Shown here in pieces: positions 1-6,140 of a DNA stretch of 21,270 bases (position 1 is the stretch's first letter; each line of letters begins with the position of its first letter). The position numbers were made by a program, and so were the translations under genes. Below the pieces are notes generated by a model. It saw nothing but the letters and a program-made list of their open reading frames with translations, did no database searches and was not told where the DNA came from. Source of the DNA: an uncultured Actinomyces sp. (GTDB lineage Bacteria; Actinomycetota; Actinomycetes; Actinomycetales; Actinomycetaceae); NCBI GenBank assembly GCA_938040725.1, contig CALHZX010000018.1:1-21270 (forward strand). The letters run 5' to 3'.

Positions 1-520
1 AGGCCTCGAGCATGTTGAGCAGAACCGGCACGGCCACGTTGTACGGCAGGTTCGCGACGAGCTTCGCGGGGGCGGGCCAGTCCACGCCGAAGTCGTCAAC
101 GCCGCTGATCTCCGTGGCATCCATGGTGACGACGTGGAAGCGGTCGGCGGCCTCGCCCATGCGGGCGCGCACAGTCTCGGGCAGGGCTGCGGCCAGGTGC
201 GGGTCGATCTCGACGGCCCGCACGCGCGCGCCGACTTCCAGGAGCGCGAGCGTCAGGGAGCCGAGGCCCGGGCCGACCTCGACGACCTCGTCACCTTCCT
301 CGACGCCACCGGCAGCGACAATCTTGCGGACCGTGCCCGCGTCGTGCACGAAGTTCTGGCCCAACACCTTCGTGGGGCGGATACCGAGCGCCTCGGAGAT
401 GGCCTTTACTTCGAGGGGGCCGAGCAGGCCAGTCTCGGAGGGGACGGCTCCCTCGGGCAGTGTCGGGTCGAGGCGGCGGCGCGCATCGCGCTGGTTGCGG
501 GGGCTGGAGGATCGGCTCAC
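1..520 (-). CDS. rsmA: 16S rRNA (adenine(1518)-N6/adenine(1519)-N6)-dimethyltransferase, 5' part
   Basis: The gene is cut by the left window edge, so about 173 N-terminal codons are visible. KsgA/RsmA dimethylates two adjacent adenines near the 3' end of 16S rRNA using S-adenosylmethionine, a late step of 30S assembly. The reverse-strand translation shows the family signatures in order: GQNFVHD (the family's GQNFL motif), EVGPGLGSLT (SAM-binding motif I), VEID (acidic residue that binds the ribose) and NLPYNV (catalytic N-L-P-Y motif). The chosen start is GTG at 520. It has no Shine-Dalgarno sequence, but a TAGACT hexamer lies 7 nt upstream, which suggests a leaderless mRNA. The position after tatD and rpf is the usual actinobacterial order, in which ispE often follows ksgA. 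A roughly 35-residue N-terminal extension precedes the core. Identification is secure. Confidence 0.95.
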   Translation of the reverse strand, partial: MSRSSSPRNQRDARRRLDPTLPEGAVPSETGLLGPLEVKAISEALGIRPTKVLGQNFVHDAGTVRKIVAAGGVEEGDEVVEVGPGLGSLTLALLEVGARVRAVEIDPHLAAALPETVRARMGEAADRFHVVTMDATEISGVDDFGVDWPAPAKLVANLPYNVAVPVLLNMLEA

Positions 521-527
521 GCTGGCA

Positions 528-533
528 AGTCTA
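528..533 (-). promoter_or_regulatory. -10 hexamer for a leaderless rsmA transcript
   Basis: TAGACT on the minus strand is followed by seven bases (TGCCAGC) and then the GTG start of rsmA. This spacing would place the transcription start at or next to the start codon. The same layout recurs at several other genes of the window. This is a pattern match only; no -35 box is obvious. Confidence 0.5.
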
Positions 534-584
534 GTGCACGGAATGGACGAGGCCGGGGCTAGGTGCCCTGTGAGGCTCGGAGCG

Positions 585-1241
585 TCACTGAGCGGGGGCG
601 GGCGGCAGGACGACACGCACCTCGTACTTGCTGGCCTGCTCACCCAGAACGGCGTTGACCTGCTTCTTCACAACGTCTCCCAAACGCCCCTGCGCCTTGT
701 CCAGCAGGCCCTTGGAGACAGCCTCGTCTTTCGCGGCAGCCTCTCGATCAGCCAAAAAGGAGGTAACCTCTCCAACCTCAATCTGGTTAACGGGGGAGAA
801 AGACTGGTCGTAGGTCTCGACCGAGGCAGGGTCAATGGACGCGGAGAGAATTTCGACGGCAGGCACGGTCACCGTCACAACATGACCCGCCTCGTCAACC
901 TCGACCTGAATCTGGCTCACGTCGGCCACTCCAGCCTTGACCTCTCCCGAATACGTGATGAGGTAATGGGAGCCTGTGCCCGGCACTTCCATGCCGAACA
1001 CCTTGGTTCCCTCCTCAGAGTATTTCCCCACCTGGGTGAAGTTGTAGGACTCGGTGGCAAGTTCGCCAATGTCGGCGAAAGAGTTCTTCACAAGAGTCGT
1101 GTCGACGGTAACGACAGGTTCCGCGCCCTGGTCCTGTGCCGACCCCAGGCCGAATACTGGGGCAGCCTTCATACCACCGGCGAATCCTGCACCTGCGATG
1201 ACCAACGATGCAGCCACTCGAGCAACGGTGGGAAAACCCAT
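585..1241 (-). CDS. secreted or membrane-anchored DUF4230 protein
   Basis: This is a 218-residue protein. A hydrophobic N-terminal segment at about residues 6-24, with a basic residue before it, suggests a signal anchor or signal peptide, so the rest should be extracytoplasmic. The body resembles the DUF4230 family, whose function is unknown: a beta-rich stretch (about 88-130, including SHYLITYSGE and VVTVTVPAVE) followed by a helical C-terminal part (about 160-200) and a final strand. The start ATG at 1241 is preferred over an in-frame upstream start at 1310 because GAGG lies 5 nt upstream and the hydrophobic segment then sits at the N-terminus. The gene lies between the hydrolase genes and rsmA, all on the same strand. 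A seven-copy 19-bp-period array begins about 90 bp upstream of it and may control it. The family call rests on recognition from memory, not a search. Confidence 0.75.
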   Translation of the reverse strand: MGFPTVARVAASLVIAGAGFAGGMKAAPVFGLGSAQDQGAEPVVTVDTTLVKNSFADIGELATESYNFTQVGKYSEEGTKVFGMEVPGTGSHYLITYSGEVKAGVADVSQIQVEVDEAGHVVTVTVPAVEILSASIDPASVETYDQSFSPVNQIEVGEVTSFLADREAAAKDEAVSKGLLDKAQGRLGDVVKKQVNAVLGEQASKYEVRVVLPPAPAQ

Positions 1242-1269
1242 GATGACCTCACTGACACAATGACGATGA

Positions 1270-1310
1270 ATATTAGGTAACCTACGTGGGAATTGTAGGG
1301 TACGTGTCAA
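1270..1310 (-). promoter_or_regulatory. candidate promoter region of the DUF4230 gene
   Basis: On the minus strand a perfect -35-like TTGACA lies at 1310-1305 and a -10-like TAATAT at 1275-1270. They are too far apart (29 nt) to form one promoter, so the exact promoter is unresolved. A small inverted repeat, TAGGT-A-ACCTA, at 1274-1284 shares its half-site with the TAGGTTA end of the 19-bp array units just upstream, and could be an extra binding site. Confidence 0.3.
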
Positions 1311-1330
1311 GGTGCCACAACACCGACACC

Positions 1331-1454
1331 ACGCGGATAGGTTACGCGCATCCGGATAGGTTGCACGCTTCCGGATAGGTTAGCCACATCCGGATAGGTT
1401 AATAAGCTATCCGGATGCTCATAACCTATCCAGATGTTCGTTACCTATCCGGAT
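1331..1454. repeat. seven-copy, 19-bp-period array of ATCCGGATAGGTTA sites in opposed orientation
   Basis: Four direct copies of a core close to ATCCGGATAGGTTA (core ends partly varied) start at 1331, 1350, 1369 and 1388, exactly 19 bp apart. Three copies of the reverse complement (TAACCTATCCGGAT, with one or two changes) start at 1403, 1422 and 1441, again exactly 19 bp apart. The 5-6 bp between cores vary. Each core contains the palindrome ATCCGGAT or a one- or two-base variant; the palindrome step is 19, 19, 19, 21, 19, 19 bp. The two halves face each other around position 1402. The array lies in the 350-bp gap between the hydrolase gene ending at 1592 and the DUF4230 gene starting at 1241, and downstream of the hydrolase terminator. 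The rest of that gap holds the terminator and weak promoter-like sequences. Conserved cores with variable spacers suggest a protein-binding array rather than a simple tandem duplication. Confidence 0.9.
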
Positions 1455-1531
1455 GAGCGCGCTCTGAGAGCCACCACACCAGCGCGCCCACAAGCACAAC
1501 CGCCACACCAGCCCAACTCCACCCGCGCCGA

Positions 1532-1573
1532 GAAAAAGAGCCGGGCCCGACAACCTTCGTTGTCAGGCCCGGC
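1532..1573 (-). terminator. intrinsic terminator after the SLT-like G5-domain gene
   Basis: GCCGGGCCcGACAA (1540-1553) pairs with TTGTCaGGCCCGGC (1560-1573) around a CCTTCG loop. On the minus strand the stem is followed by CTCTTTTTC. A strong GC stem plus a T-run, 18 bp past the stop codon, makes this a convincing Rho-independent terminator. Confidence 0.85.
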
Positions 1574-1591
1574 CCCACGCAGCTCTCAGGC

Positions 1592-3031
1592 TTAGTACCA
1601 GCCCACGAGGTTGGAGTGCGCCCACGCGGAGCACGGCGTGCCGTAGCGACCCTTGATGTAGCCGATACCCCAGTTGATCTGGGTGACCGGGTTGGTGCGC
1701 CAGTCGGCACCAGCCGAAGCCATCTTGGAACCCGGCAGCGCCTGCGGGATACCGTACGCGCCCGACGAGGCGTTCTCGGCGTAGGGGTTCCACTGCGACT
1801 CACGGTTCCACAGGAGGACCAGGCACTGGTATTCACTGTCGCCCCAGCCCTGGGCTGCGACGAGAGGCTTGGCCAGCGAACGTGGATCTTCGCCCGAGTA
1901 GGTCGTCGGCACAGCACCCGCCGCGGCGGCAGCAGCCGCAGCAGCGGCGGCAGTAGCGGAATCCGTGTTCTTCGTGTCGGCAGCGATCGCGGCGATCTCT
2001 TCCTTCGTGGAGATCGTGCCGAGCTTCGCACGATAGCGCACGGAGGTGGTGCCGTCCGCCTCGGTCTTCTCCTCAAGGGTGGCCTTGGGATCAATGCCCG
2101 CGGCAACGAGGGCGGCCGGGGTCGCTTCCTTCGTTCCTTCGCTGCACACCTGGGTGACGGGCTGCGAGGTGGAATGCTCGGTGATCGGCACGACGGTCAG
2201 GACCTCGTCGCCGTTCTTTTCCTGCCACACGGTCCACGTCGTCGCACCATTGACGCCGGCAGTGGTCACCTGGGACTCGCCCACGAACAGATCGGCGCTG
2301 GTCGTCGTCGTCTCACTGAAGGGAATTTCAACGGTTTCGGTGGCCTCGCCGCGGGTCACGCGACTCACGTTGATCGTGAGTTCGCCAGTGGAGCCGTTGG
2401 AGACGGTGACGCGATCCAGGGGGTGCACGGAGACTCCGGCGGCCTCGAGGATGGCGCGCGCGTCCTGGCCGGGACGTGCGGCGACTTCGCGGGTCGAGCC
2501 GTCCACCGTGACCGCGACGTTGCGGGCGCGCGAGACGAGCGGGGTCAGCTCATCGCGGGACGAGGAGCGGTCCGCAGCGAGCGAGACAGCCGAGCCGAGC
2601 GGCGCAGCGTCGGCGAGGATACTGTCCGCAGAGGAGGCCGTGGTCCACAGTGTGCGTGTCTGCCCGTCGACGTTCACTGTGTAGGCCTTCGAGGTGCGCA
2701 CGACGATCGTGTCGCCGTCGCGCACGGCCTCACCTGGGCCGGGCTGCACGAGGTCGTTGCTGCCAACGCTCACGCCGGCGGCCTTGAGCGCATCGCCGAC
2801 AGTGTTGCCCCACGAGGTGACGGGACGGGACACGCCGTTCACCTCAAGCATGACGGAGATGTGCGAGGAGGCGACGCCGACGCCGGCGATGCCGAGGACG
2901 CCCGCCGAGGTCAGGGCCGCGACTCCGAGAACGGCGCGCGGAGAGGGGGTAAAGGAGCGCAGCCGGCCACCGAGGACGTGCAGGGCGCTGGCGGCGGACG
3001 CACTCAGGGAGGTGCTCAGATGATGGCTCAC
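1592..3031 (-). CDS. G5-domain cell-wall hydrolase with C-terminal SLT-like transglycosylase domain
   Basis: This 479-residue protein is probably anchored by a hydrophobic segment at about 33-54. The outer part carries ubiquitin-like/DUF348 repeats (about 57-113, 115-165 and 170-222), then a G5 domain (about 224-300), an Ala-rich linker with a run of 12 alanines (about 360-371), and a C-terminal lytic-transglycosylase-like domain (about 385-479). The likely catalytic glutamate is E411 in LLWNRESQWNP; the domain continues with GAYGIPQALPGSKM. C403 and C467 could form a disulfide. The expected role is cleavage of peptidoglycan glycan strands outside the cell. The start is GTG at 3031 with GGAG 4 nt upstream, the same spacing as in the neighbouring rpf gene. 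The N-terminal architecture is shared with that neighbour, so the pair probably arose by duplication with a different catalytic domain. This one does not have the canonical Rpf domain. Confidence 0.88.
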   Translation of the reverse strand: MSHHLSTSLSASAASALHVLGGRLRSFTPSPRAVLGVAALTSAGVLGIAGVGVASSHISVMLEVNGVSRPVTSWGNTVGDALKAAGVSVGSNDLVQPGPGEAVRDGDTIVVRTSKAYTVNVDGQTRTLWTTASSADSILADAAPLGSAVSLAADRSSSRDELTPLVSRARNVAVTVDGSTREVAARPGQDARAILEAAGVSVHPLDRVTVSNGSTGELTINVSRVTRGEATETVEIPFSETTTTSADLFVGESQVTTAGVNGATTWTVWQEKNGDEVLTVVPITEHSTSQPVTQVCSEGTKEATPAALVAAGIDPKATLEEKTEADGTTSVRYRAKLGTISTKEEIAAIAADTKNTDSATAAAAAAAAAAAGAVPTTYSGEDPRSLAKPLVAAQGWGDSEYQCLVLLWNRESQWNPYAENASSGAYGIPQALPGSKMASAGADWRTNPVTQINWGIGYIKGRYGTPCSAWAHSNLVGWY

Positions 3032-3080
3032 AATTCTCCAGTTACTCGCTATTGGTACTGCTGGTCAGCTTAGCGTGAGC

Positions 3081-3118
3081 GCCCGCTGGCACGCCAGAGT
3101 CCTGGCGCACCAGCGGGC
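3081..3118 (-). terminator. strong hairpin between the two G5-domain genes
   Basis: GCCCGCTGGcaCGCCAG (3081-3097) pairs with CTGGCGcaCCAGCGGGC (3102-3118) around a four-base loop. It begins about 10 bp after the rpfB-like stop codon. No T-run follows on the minus strand, so it could be a terminator, an attenuator that lets part of the transcript reach the next gene, or an mRNA-stabilising stem. Confidence 0.65.
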
Positions 3119-3127
3119 AATGTCACG

Positions 3128-4255
3128 TCAGACGAGGCCGAGCTTGTAGGCGCAGCCCCACTGGCCCCAACCGGAGCGCTGCTGGAGCATGCGCGCACGC
3201 ATGGTCTGCTCCTCGGCGGAAGCATCGGAGGGCAGGCCAGATCCGCCCACGGAACGCCACGTCGGCAGCGAAAACTGATACATGCCGTAGTAGCCGTTGC
3301 CTGTGTTGATCGAGGGGTTACCGCCGGACTCGCACTGAGCGATGGCAGCCCAGATCGCCGCATCGTCGCCGGAGACGGCGGCGGGAGCAGAAGCAGCCGA
3401 GGAGGACGACTTCGAGGCGGCATCCTCAGCCTTCTTGGCCTTCGTGCCCTTGGAAACGATGCGCTTCGTGGGCTCGGTGCGCGTGGTGGACAGGACAGCG
3501 GAGACGGTGACGTTGCCGTCGACGGTCTCCTGATAGGTCTCGGTCACCTCAGAGCCGGCCGCGCCCTCCTGGACGGTCTTCTCGGTGCCTTCTTCGGCCT
3601 CGGCGTCCTCACGCTCTTCGGTCTCGTAGGGGATCTCGGTCGTGGAGGTCACGTTGCCGCGCACGACGCGCGCGACGCGCAAGGTGGCCTCGCCGCCGTT
3701 GTGTTCCAGGGTCACGCGGTCGATCGGACCGGCGCTGATGCCGGCCTTCTCGAGGATCGCGGTCGTGCCTTCGTCGGAGGAGGCAACGACGTCGGTCGTG
3801 GCGCCGTCGGCGATGACGTGAATCGTCTCGCCGGCCTCGGCGACGGGTATCTCGGCGCGGGTGTAGGAGCGGTCGGCGGCCATCGACGAGGCGGACGACG
3901 GCAGGGCTGCGAGCACGCCGTGGATGGACGAGGCGGTGGACCATGCGGTGGTCTGGTTGCCGTCGACGGTCACGTTGTATTCGGTGGCGGTACGCACGAC
4001 GACGGTATCGCCGTTCGCAACGCTCTGCTCGGAGGCGGGGGCGACGAGGTCATGGGCGCCGACGGAGACACCGGCCGTGCTCAGGGCGTCGCCTGCGGTC
4101 GTGAAGAAGCCGGATACGTCGTGGGTGACGCCGTCAACTTCGACGGTCACGTGACGATAGGAGGTGCCGATGGCGGTAGCAGCGGTGCCTGCTACCAGGA
4201 GGGCCATCGCGGCGGCGACGGAAATAACGGTTGTGCGGGAGGGCTGAACGCTCAC
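3128..4255 (-). CDS. rpfB: resuscitation-promoting factor, RpfB type
   Basis: Rpf proteins are secreted muralytic enzymes that help dormant or slow actinobacterial cells resume growth. From the chosen start this one has 375 residues: a signal anchor (about 10-30), ubiquitin-like/DUF348 repeats (about 35-90, 92-140 and 145-195), a G5 domain (about 197-272), a low-complexity Ser/Ala linker (about 278-296) and the Rpf catalytic domain (about 298-375). The Rpf domain shows AQCESGGN with catalytic glutamate E309, then GYYGMYQFSLPTWRSVGG and a final GWGQWGCAY; C308 and C368 match the usual disulfide pair. The start GTG at 4255 is chosen because GGAG lies 4 nt upstream, as in the neighbouring gene. 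Longer in-frame starts (ATG 4303, start at 4369) would put about 16-38 residues before the anchor and lack a ribosome site. The gene lies between tatD and ksgA as in other actinobacteria. Confidence 0.93.
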   Translation of the reverse strand: MSVQPSRTTVISVAAAMALLVAGTAATAIGTSYRHVTVEVDGVTHDVSGFFTTAGDALSTAGVSVGAHDLVAPASEQSVANGDTVVVRTATEYNVTVDGNQTTAWSTASSIHGVLAALPSSASSMAADRSYTRAEIPVAEAGETIHVIADGATTDVVASSDEGTTAILEKAGISAGPIDRVTLEHNGGEATLRVARVVRGNVTSTTEIPYETEEREDAEAEEGTEKTVQEGAAGSEVTETYQETVDGNVTVSAVLSTTRTEPTKRIVSKGTKAKKAEDAASKSSSSAASAPAAVSGDDAAIWAAIAQCESGGNPSINTGNGYYGMYQFSLPTWRSVGGSGLPSDASAEEQTMRARMLQQRSGWGQWGCAYKLGLV

Positions 4256-4362
4256 GTGTCTCCAGACGTTGAAGGTTCCGCTTCGAGGGTCGTATCGACG
4301 CATGTGCCGCAGGACGGGGCGCGTACGGGCGAGTCGCTCGAATTGGACTGACACACCCACCG

Positions 4363-4376
4363 TAACCAATTTGTTA
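4363..4376. promoter_or_regulatory. imperfect dyad TAACCAATTTGTTA upstream of rpfB
   Basis: The 14-bp sequence is nearly self-complementary (TAACcAATTtGTTA, six of seven pairs) and lies about 108 bp before the rpfB start. With one flanking base it reads GTAAC-N6-GTTAT. Half-sites of the GTAAC type resemble those reported for the actinobacterial response regulator MtrA, which controls cell-wall hydrolase genes, but MtrA sites are usually described as direct repeats. It is offered as a candidate operator only. Confidence 0.3.
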
Positions 4377-4421
4377 TCGTTGTGCGACCATTTTGACGCA
4401 ATTCACCAGCATGTGGGCGCC

Positions 4422-4451
4422 GTTCGACACAAGGCGAAAGCCTCGTCGAAC
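4422..4451 (-). terminator. hairpin in the tatD-rpfB gap
   Basis: GTTCGAC (4422-4428) pairs with GTCGAAC (4445-4451), and inside it AGGC (4432-4435) pairs with GCCT (4440-4443) around a four-base loop. It lies about 28 bp past the tatD stop codon. No T-run follows, so it may be a weak terminator or a structured part of a read-through transcript. Confidence 0.5.
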
Positions 4452-4478
4452 CCGCGTCATCACGGGAGAAAAGGCCCC

Positions 4479-5390
4479 TCACCAGGCGCCGTAGACCGCC
4501 TCAGTGTTCGCCCGCAGCTGGTCACACGCCGCGGCTTCGCTGACGCCCCACTGGTCCGCAATGAAACGCACGGTGTGCGCCATGACGTAGGAGGCGTTGG
4601 GGCAGCCGCGCCACGGCACGGGCGTCAGGTAGGGGGCGTCGGTCTCGACGAGAACGAGCTCTCGCGGCAGGACCGCGAGCGCGGCGCGCAGGTCGGAGTT
4701 CGCGGGGTAGGTGATGGGGCCGGCGAAGGAGGCGTACCAGCCGCGCTCGGCGAGGTGCTCGGCCATGGCGGCGTCCCCCGAGTAGCAGTGGAAGACGATG
4801 CGCTGGTCTGAGCTGGCGCACTCGCGGAGGATCTCCAGCGTGTCCTCGTGGGCGTCACGGTCGTGGATCTGGAGGGGCAGGTCGGCGCGCTGCGCCATCT
4901 CGATGTGTGCGCGGAAGGACTCCTTCTGCGCCTCGCGGCCGGGTTCGGCCGTCCGGAAGTAGTCCAGGCCACTCTCCCCTACCGCGACGACCATCGGGTC
5001 GCTCAGGCGCTTCTCGACCTCAACCAGCGCCTCGACGAGGGGCACGTGGTAGTCGCGCACCGTGGGGACCAGCCCGTCGGGCGAGGGTTCGGCGCAGCCC
5101 GCGTGCAGGGCCGCGTCGTTGGGGTGGATCGCGATCGCGACGCGCACGCCGTTGTGGGCGCGCGCCAGTTCGATCATCGGGTCGAAGTCGGGCAGCTCGC
5201 AGGCGCTCGAAATCATGCGGGTGACGCCCACCTCGCGGGCACGGTCCAGCTGCTCCTCGAGGCTGAGCGCCACGCCCTCGCGCCGGGGGATCTCACCGAC
5301 GTGGGTGGGCAGGTGCGTGTGGTTGTCCACCACGGGCGCCGCCAGGGGCGCGGGCACGTCGGGCCAGGGACGAGGCTTACGCGGGCTCAT
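4479..5390 (-). CDS. tatD: TatD family metal-dependent hydrolase (DNase)
   Basis: This 303-residue protein matches the TatD family, whose members are metal-dependent deoxyribonucleases with a TIM-barrel amidohydrolase fold. The metal-binding residues are visible in order: DNHTHL (D22, H24, H26), AIHPND (about 87-92), VGESGLDY (E139 and following), QIHDRDAH (H176), FHCYSGD (H201) and VETDAPYLTP (D251). Length is slightly above the usual 260 or so because of an N-terminal Pro-rich extension. The start ATG at 5390 has no strong ribosome site; a weak CACTGT lies 6 nt upstream. It sits just before rpfB, the common actinobacterial order. The DJ-1 gene ends 51 bp upstream on the same strand, so the two may share a transcript. 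Cytoplasmic; the exact substrate cannot be read from sequence. Confidence 0.93.
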   Translation of the reverse strand: MSPRKPRPWPDVPAPLAAPVVDNHTHLPTHVGEIPRREGVALSLEEQLDRAREVGVTRMISSACELPDFDPMIELARAHNGVRVAIAIHPNDAALHAGCAEPSPDGLVPTVRDYHVPLVEALVEVEKRLSDPMVVAVGESGLDYFRTAEPGREAQKESFRAHIEMAQRADLPLQIHDRDAHEDTLEILRECASSDQRIVFHCYSGDAAMAEHLAERGWYASFAGPITYPANSDLRAALAVLPRELVLVETDAPYLTPVPWRGCPNASYVMAHTVRFIADQWGVSEAAACDQLRANTEAVYGAW

Positions 5391-5441
5391 GCGAGAACAG
5401 TGACCTTTCGGGGAAACGAGGCGAGGGGGGCGTGGGAGACC

Positions 5442-6026
5442 TCAGCGGGTGAGCACGACGCCGCGGGAGACCTCTTCGGCGGCCTCGTCGCCCAGGAGCT
5501 GGCGCACGAGTTCGACGCCGAGTTCGAGGGCTGTTCCGGCGCCTCGGCTGGTCGTGATGAACTCGTCGGCGACGACCGGGTTCTCGTGAACGATCGTTCC
5601 GCCGGAGGCGATGGCCTTGATGAAGGCGGGGTTGGCGGTCGCGTGACGGCCGTCAAGGACGCCCAGCTCGGACAGGATCGAGGGGGCCGCGCAGATCGCC
5701 GCGATGGGCTGGGATTCGTCAGAACGGCGCAGTACCTCGGTCTGGATCGCGGGCGTGCCCTTCAGGCCCAGGGTGCCGGGCATGCCGCCGGGCAGGAAGA
5801 GGACGGTGTAGGTGGACAGGTCCACGTCCTCGAGCATGAGGTCGGCGACGACGCGGATGCCGTGCGAGCTAGTTACGTGGCGCGCGTCGGTCACGGAGAT
5901 CAGGTCCGAGCGCACACCGGCGCGGTACAGGACGTCGGCGACGGCCAGGGCCTCGACCTCTTCGAAGCCGTCAGCCAGCATGATGGCGACGGTGGCGTCG
6001 GTGGCAAGCTTCTCGGGAGTGGGCAT
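5442..6026 (-). CDS. DJ-1/PfpI family protein
   Basis: This 194-residue protein has the Rossmann-like DJ-1/PfpI fold. The nucleophile-elbow cysteine is C112 in AAICAAPSIL, and the partner acidic residue is probably E23 in DGFEEVEA. PGGMPG at about 79-84 is the family's conserved glycine-rich turn. The family includes protein/DNA deglycases or glyoxalase-type enzymes, chaperones and proteases. Bacterial members of this length near the YajL type are mostly linked to oxidative or carbonyl stress, so a stress role is inferred rather than shown. The start ATG at 6026 has GAGG 4 nt upstream. A TAACCT box at 6077-6072 could be its -10. It may be co-transcribed with tatD. Confidence 0.88.
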   Translation of the reverse strand: MPTPEKLATDATVAIMLADGFEEVEALAVADVLYRAGVRSDLISVTDARHVTSSHGIRVVADLMLEDVDLSTYTVLFLPGGMPGTLGLKGTPAIQTEVLRRSDESQPIAAICAAPSILSELGVLDGRHATANPAFIKAIASGGTIVHENPVVADEFITTSRGAGTALELGVELVRQLLGDEAAEEVSRGVVLTR

Positions 6027-6093
6027 GATTCCTCTTTCCTCACGGCGACGGCAACAAGCGTTACGTCCAGGTTAGCGCAGGCGAGCCCACCCC

Positions 6094-6138
6094 GAAAACG
6101 CGCCACGGCCTCGCCCCGAGGTGGGACGAGGCCGCGTG
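6094..6138 (-). terminator. terminator of the ABC exporter gene
   Basis: On the minus strand CACGcGGCCTCG (6138-6127) pairs with CGAGGCCGTG (6113-6104), followed by GCGCG and TTTT (about 6099-6096). It lies directly after the ABC exporter stop codon. Stem plus short T-run supports an intrinsic terminator. Confidence 0.65.
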
Positions 6139-6140
6139 TC

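Noticed and set aside
1331..1454. The 19-bp-period array as a CRISPR
   Set aside because: Repeat cores are 13-14 bp and spacers only 5-6 bp, half the copies are inverted, and there are no cas genes in the window.
1915..1960. GC-rich triplet-like repeat in the first hydrolase gene
   Set aside because: It simply encodes the poly-alanine linker with mixed GCN codons; no regulatory role is suggested.
1616..3073. Long plus-strand frame opposite the SLT-like G5-domain gene
   Set aside because: It is antisense to a well-supported gene, its translation is Arg/Gly-rich with no known domain, and such frames are expected in high-GC DNA.
4256..4369. N-terminal extension of rpfB to a start at 4369
   Set aside because: No ribosome site precedes 4369 or ATG 4303, and the extension would put a hydrophilic stretch before the signal anchor, whereas GTG 4255 has GGAG at the same spacing as its paralogue.
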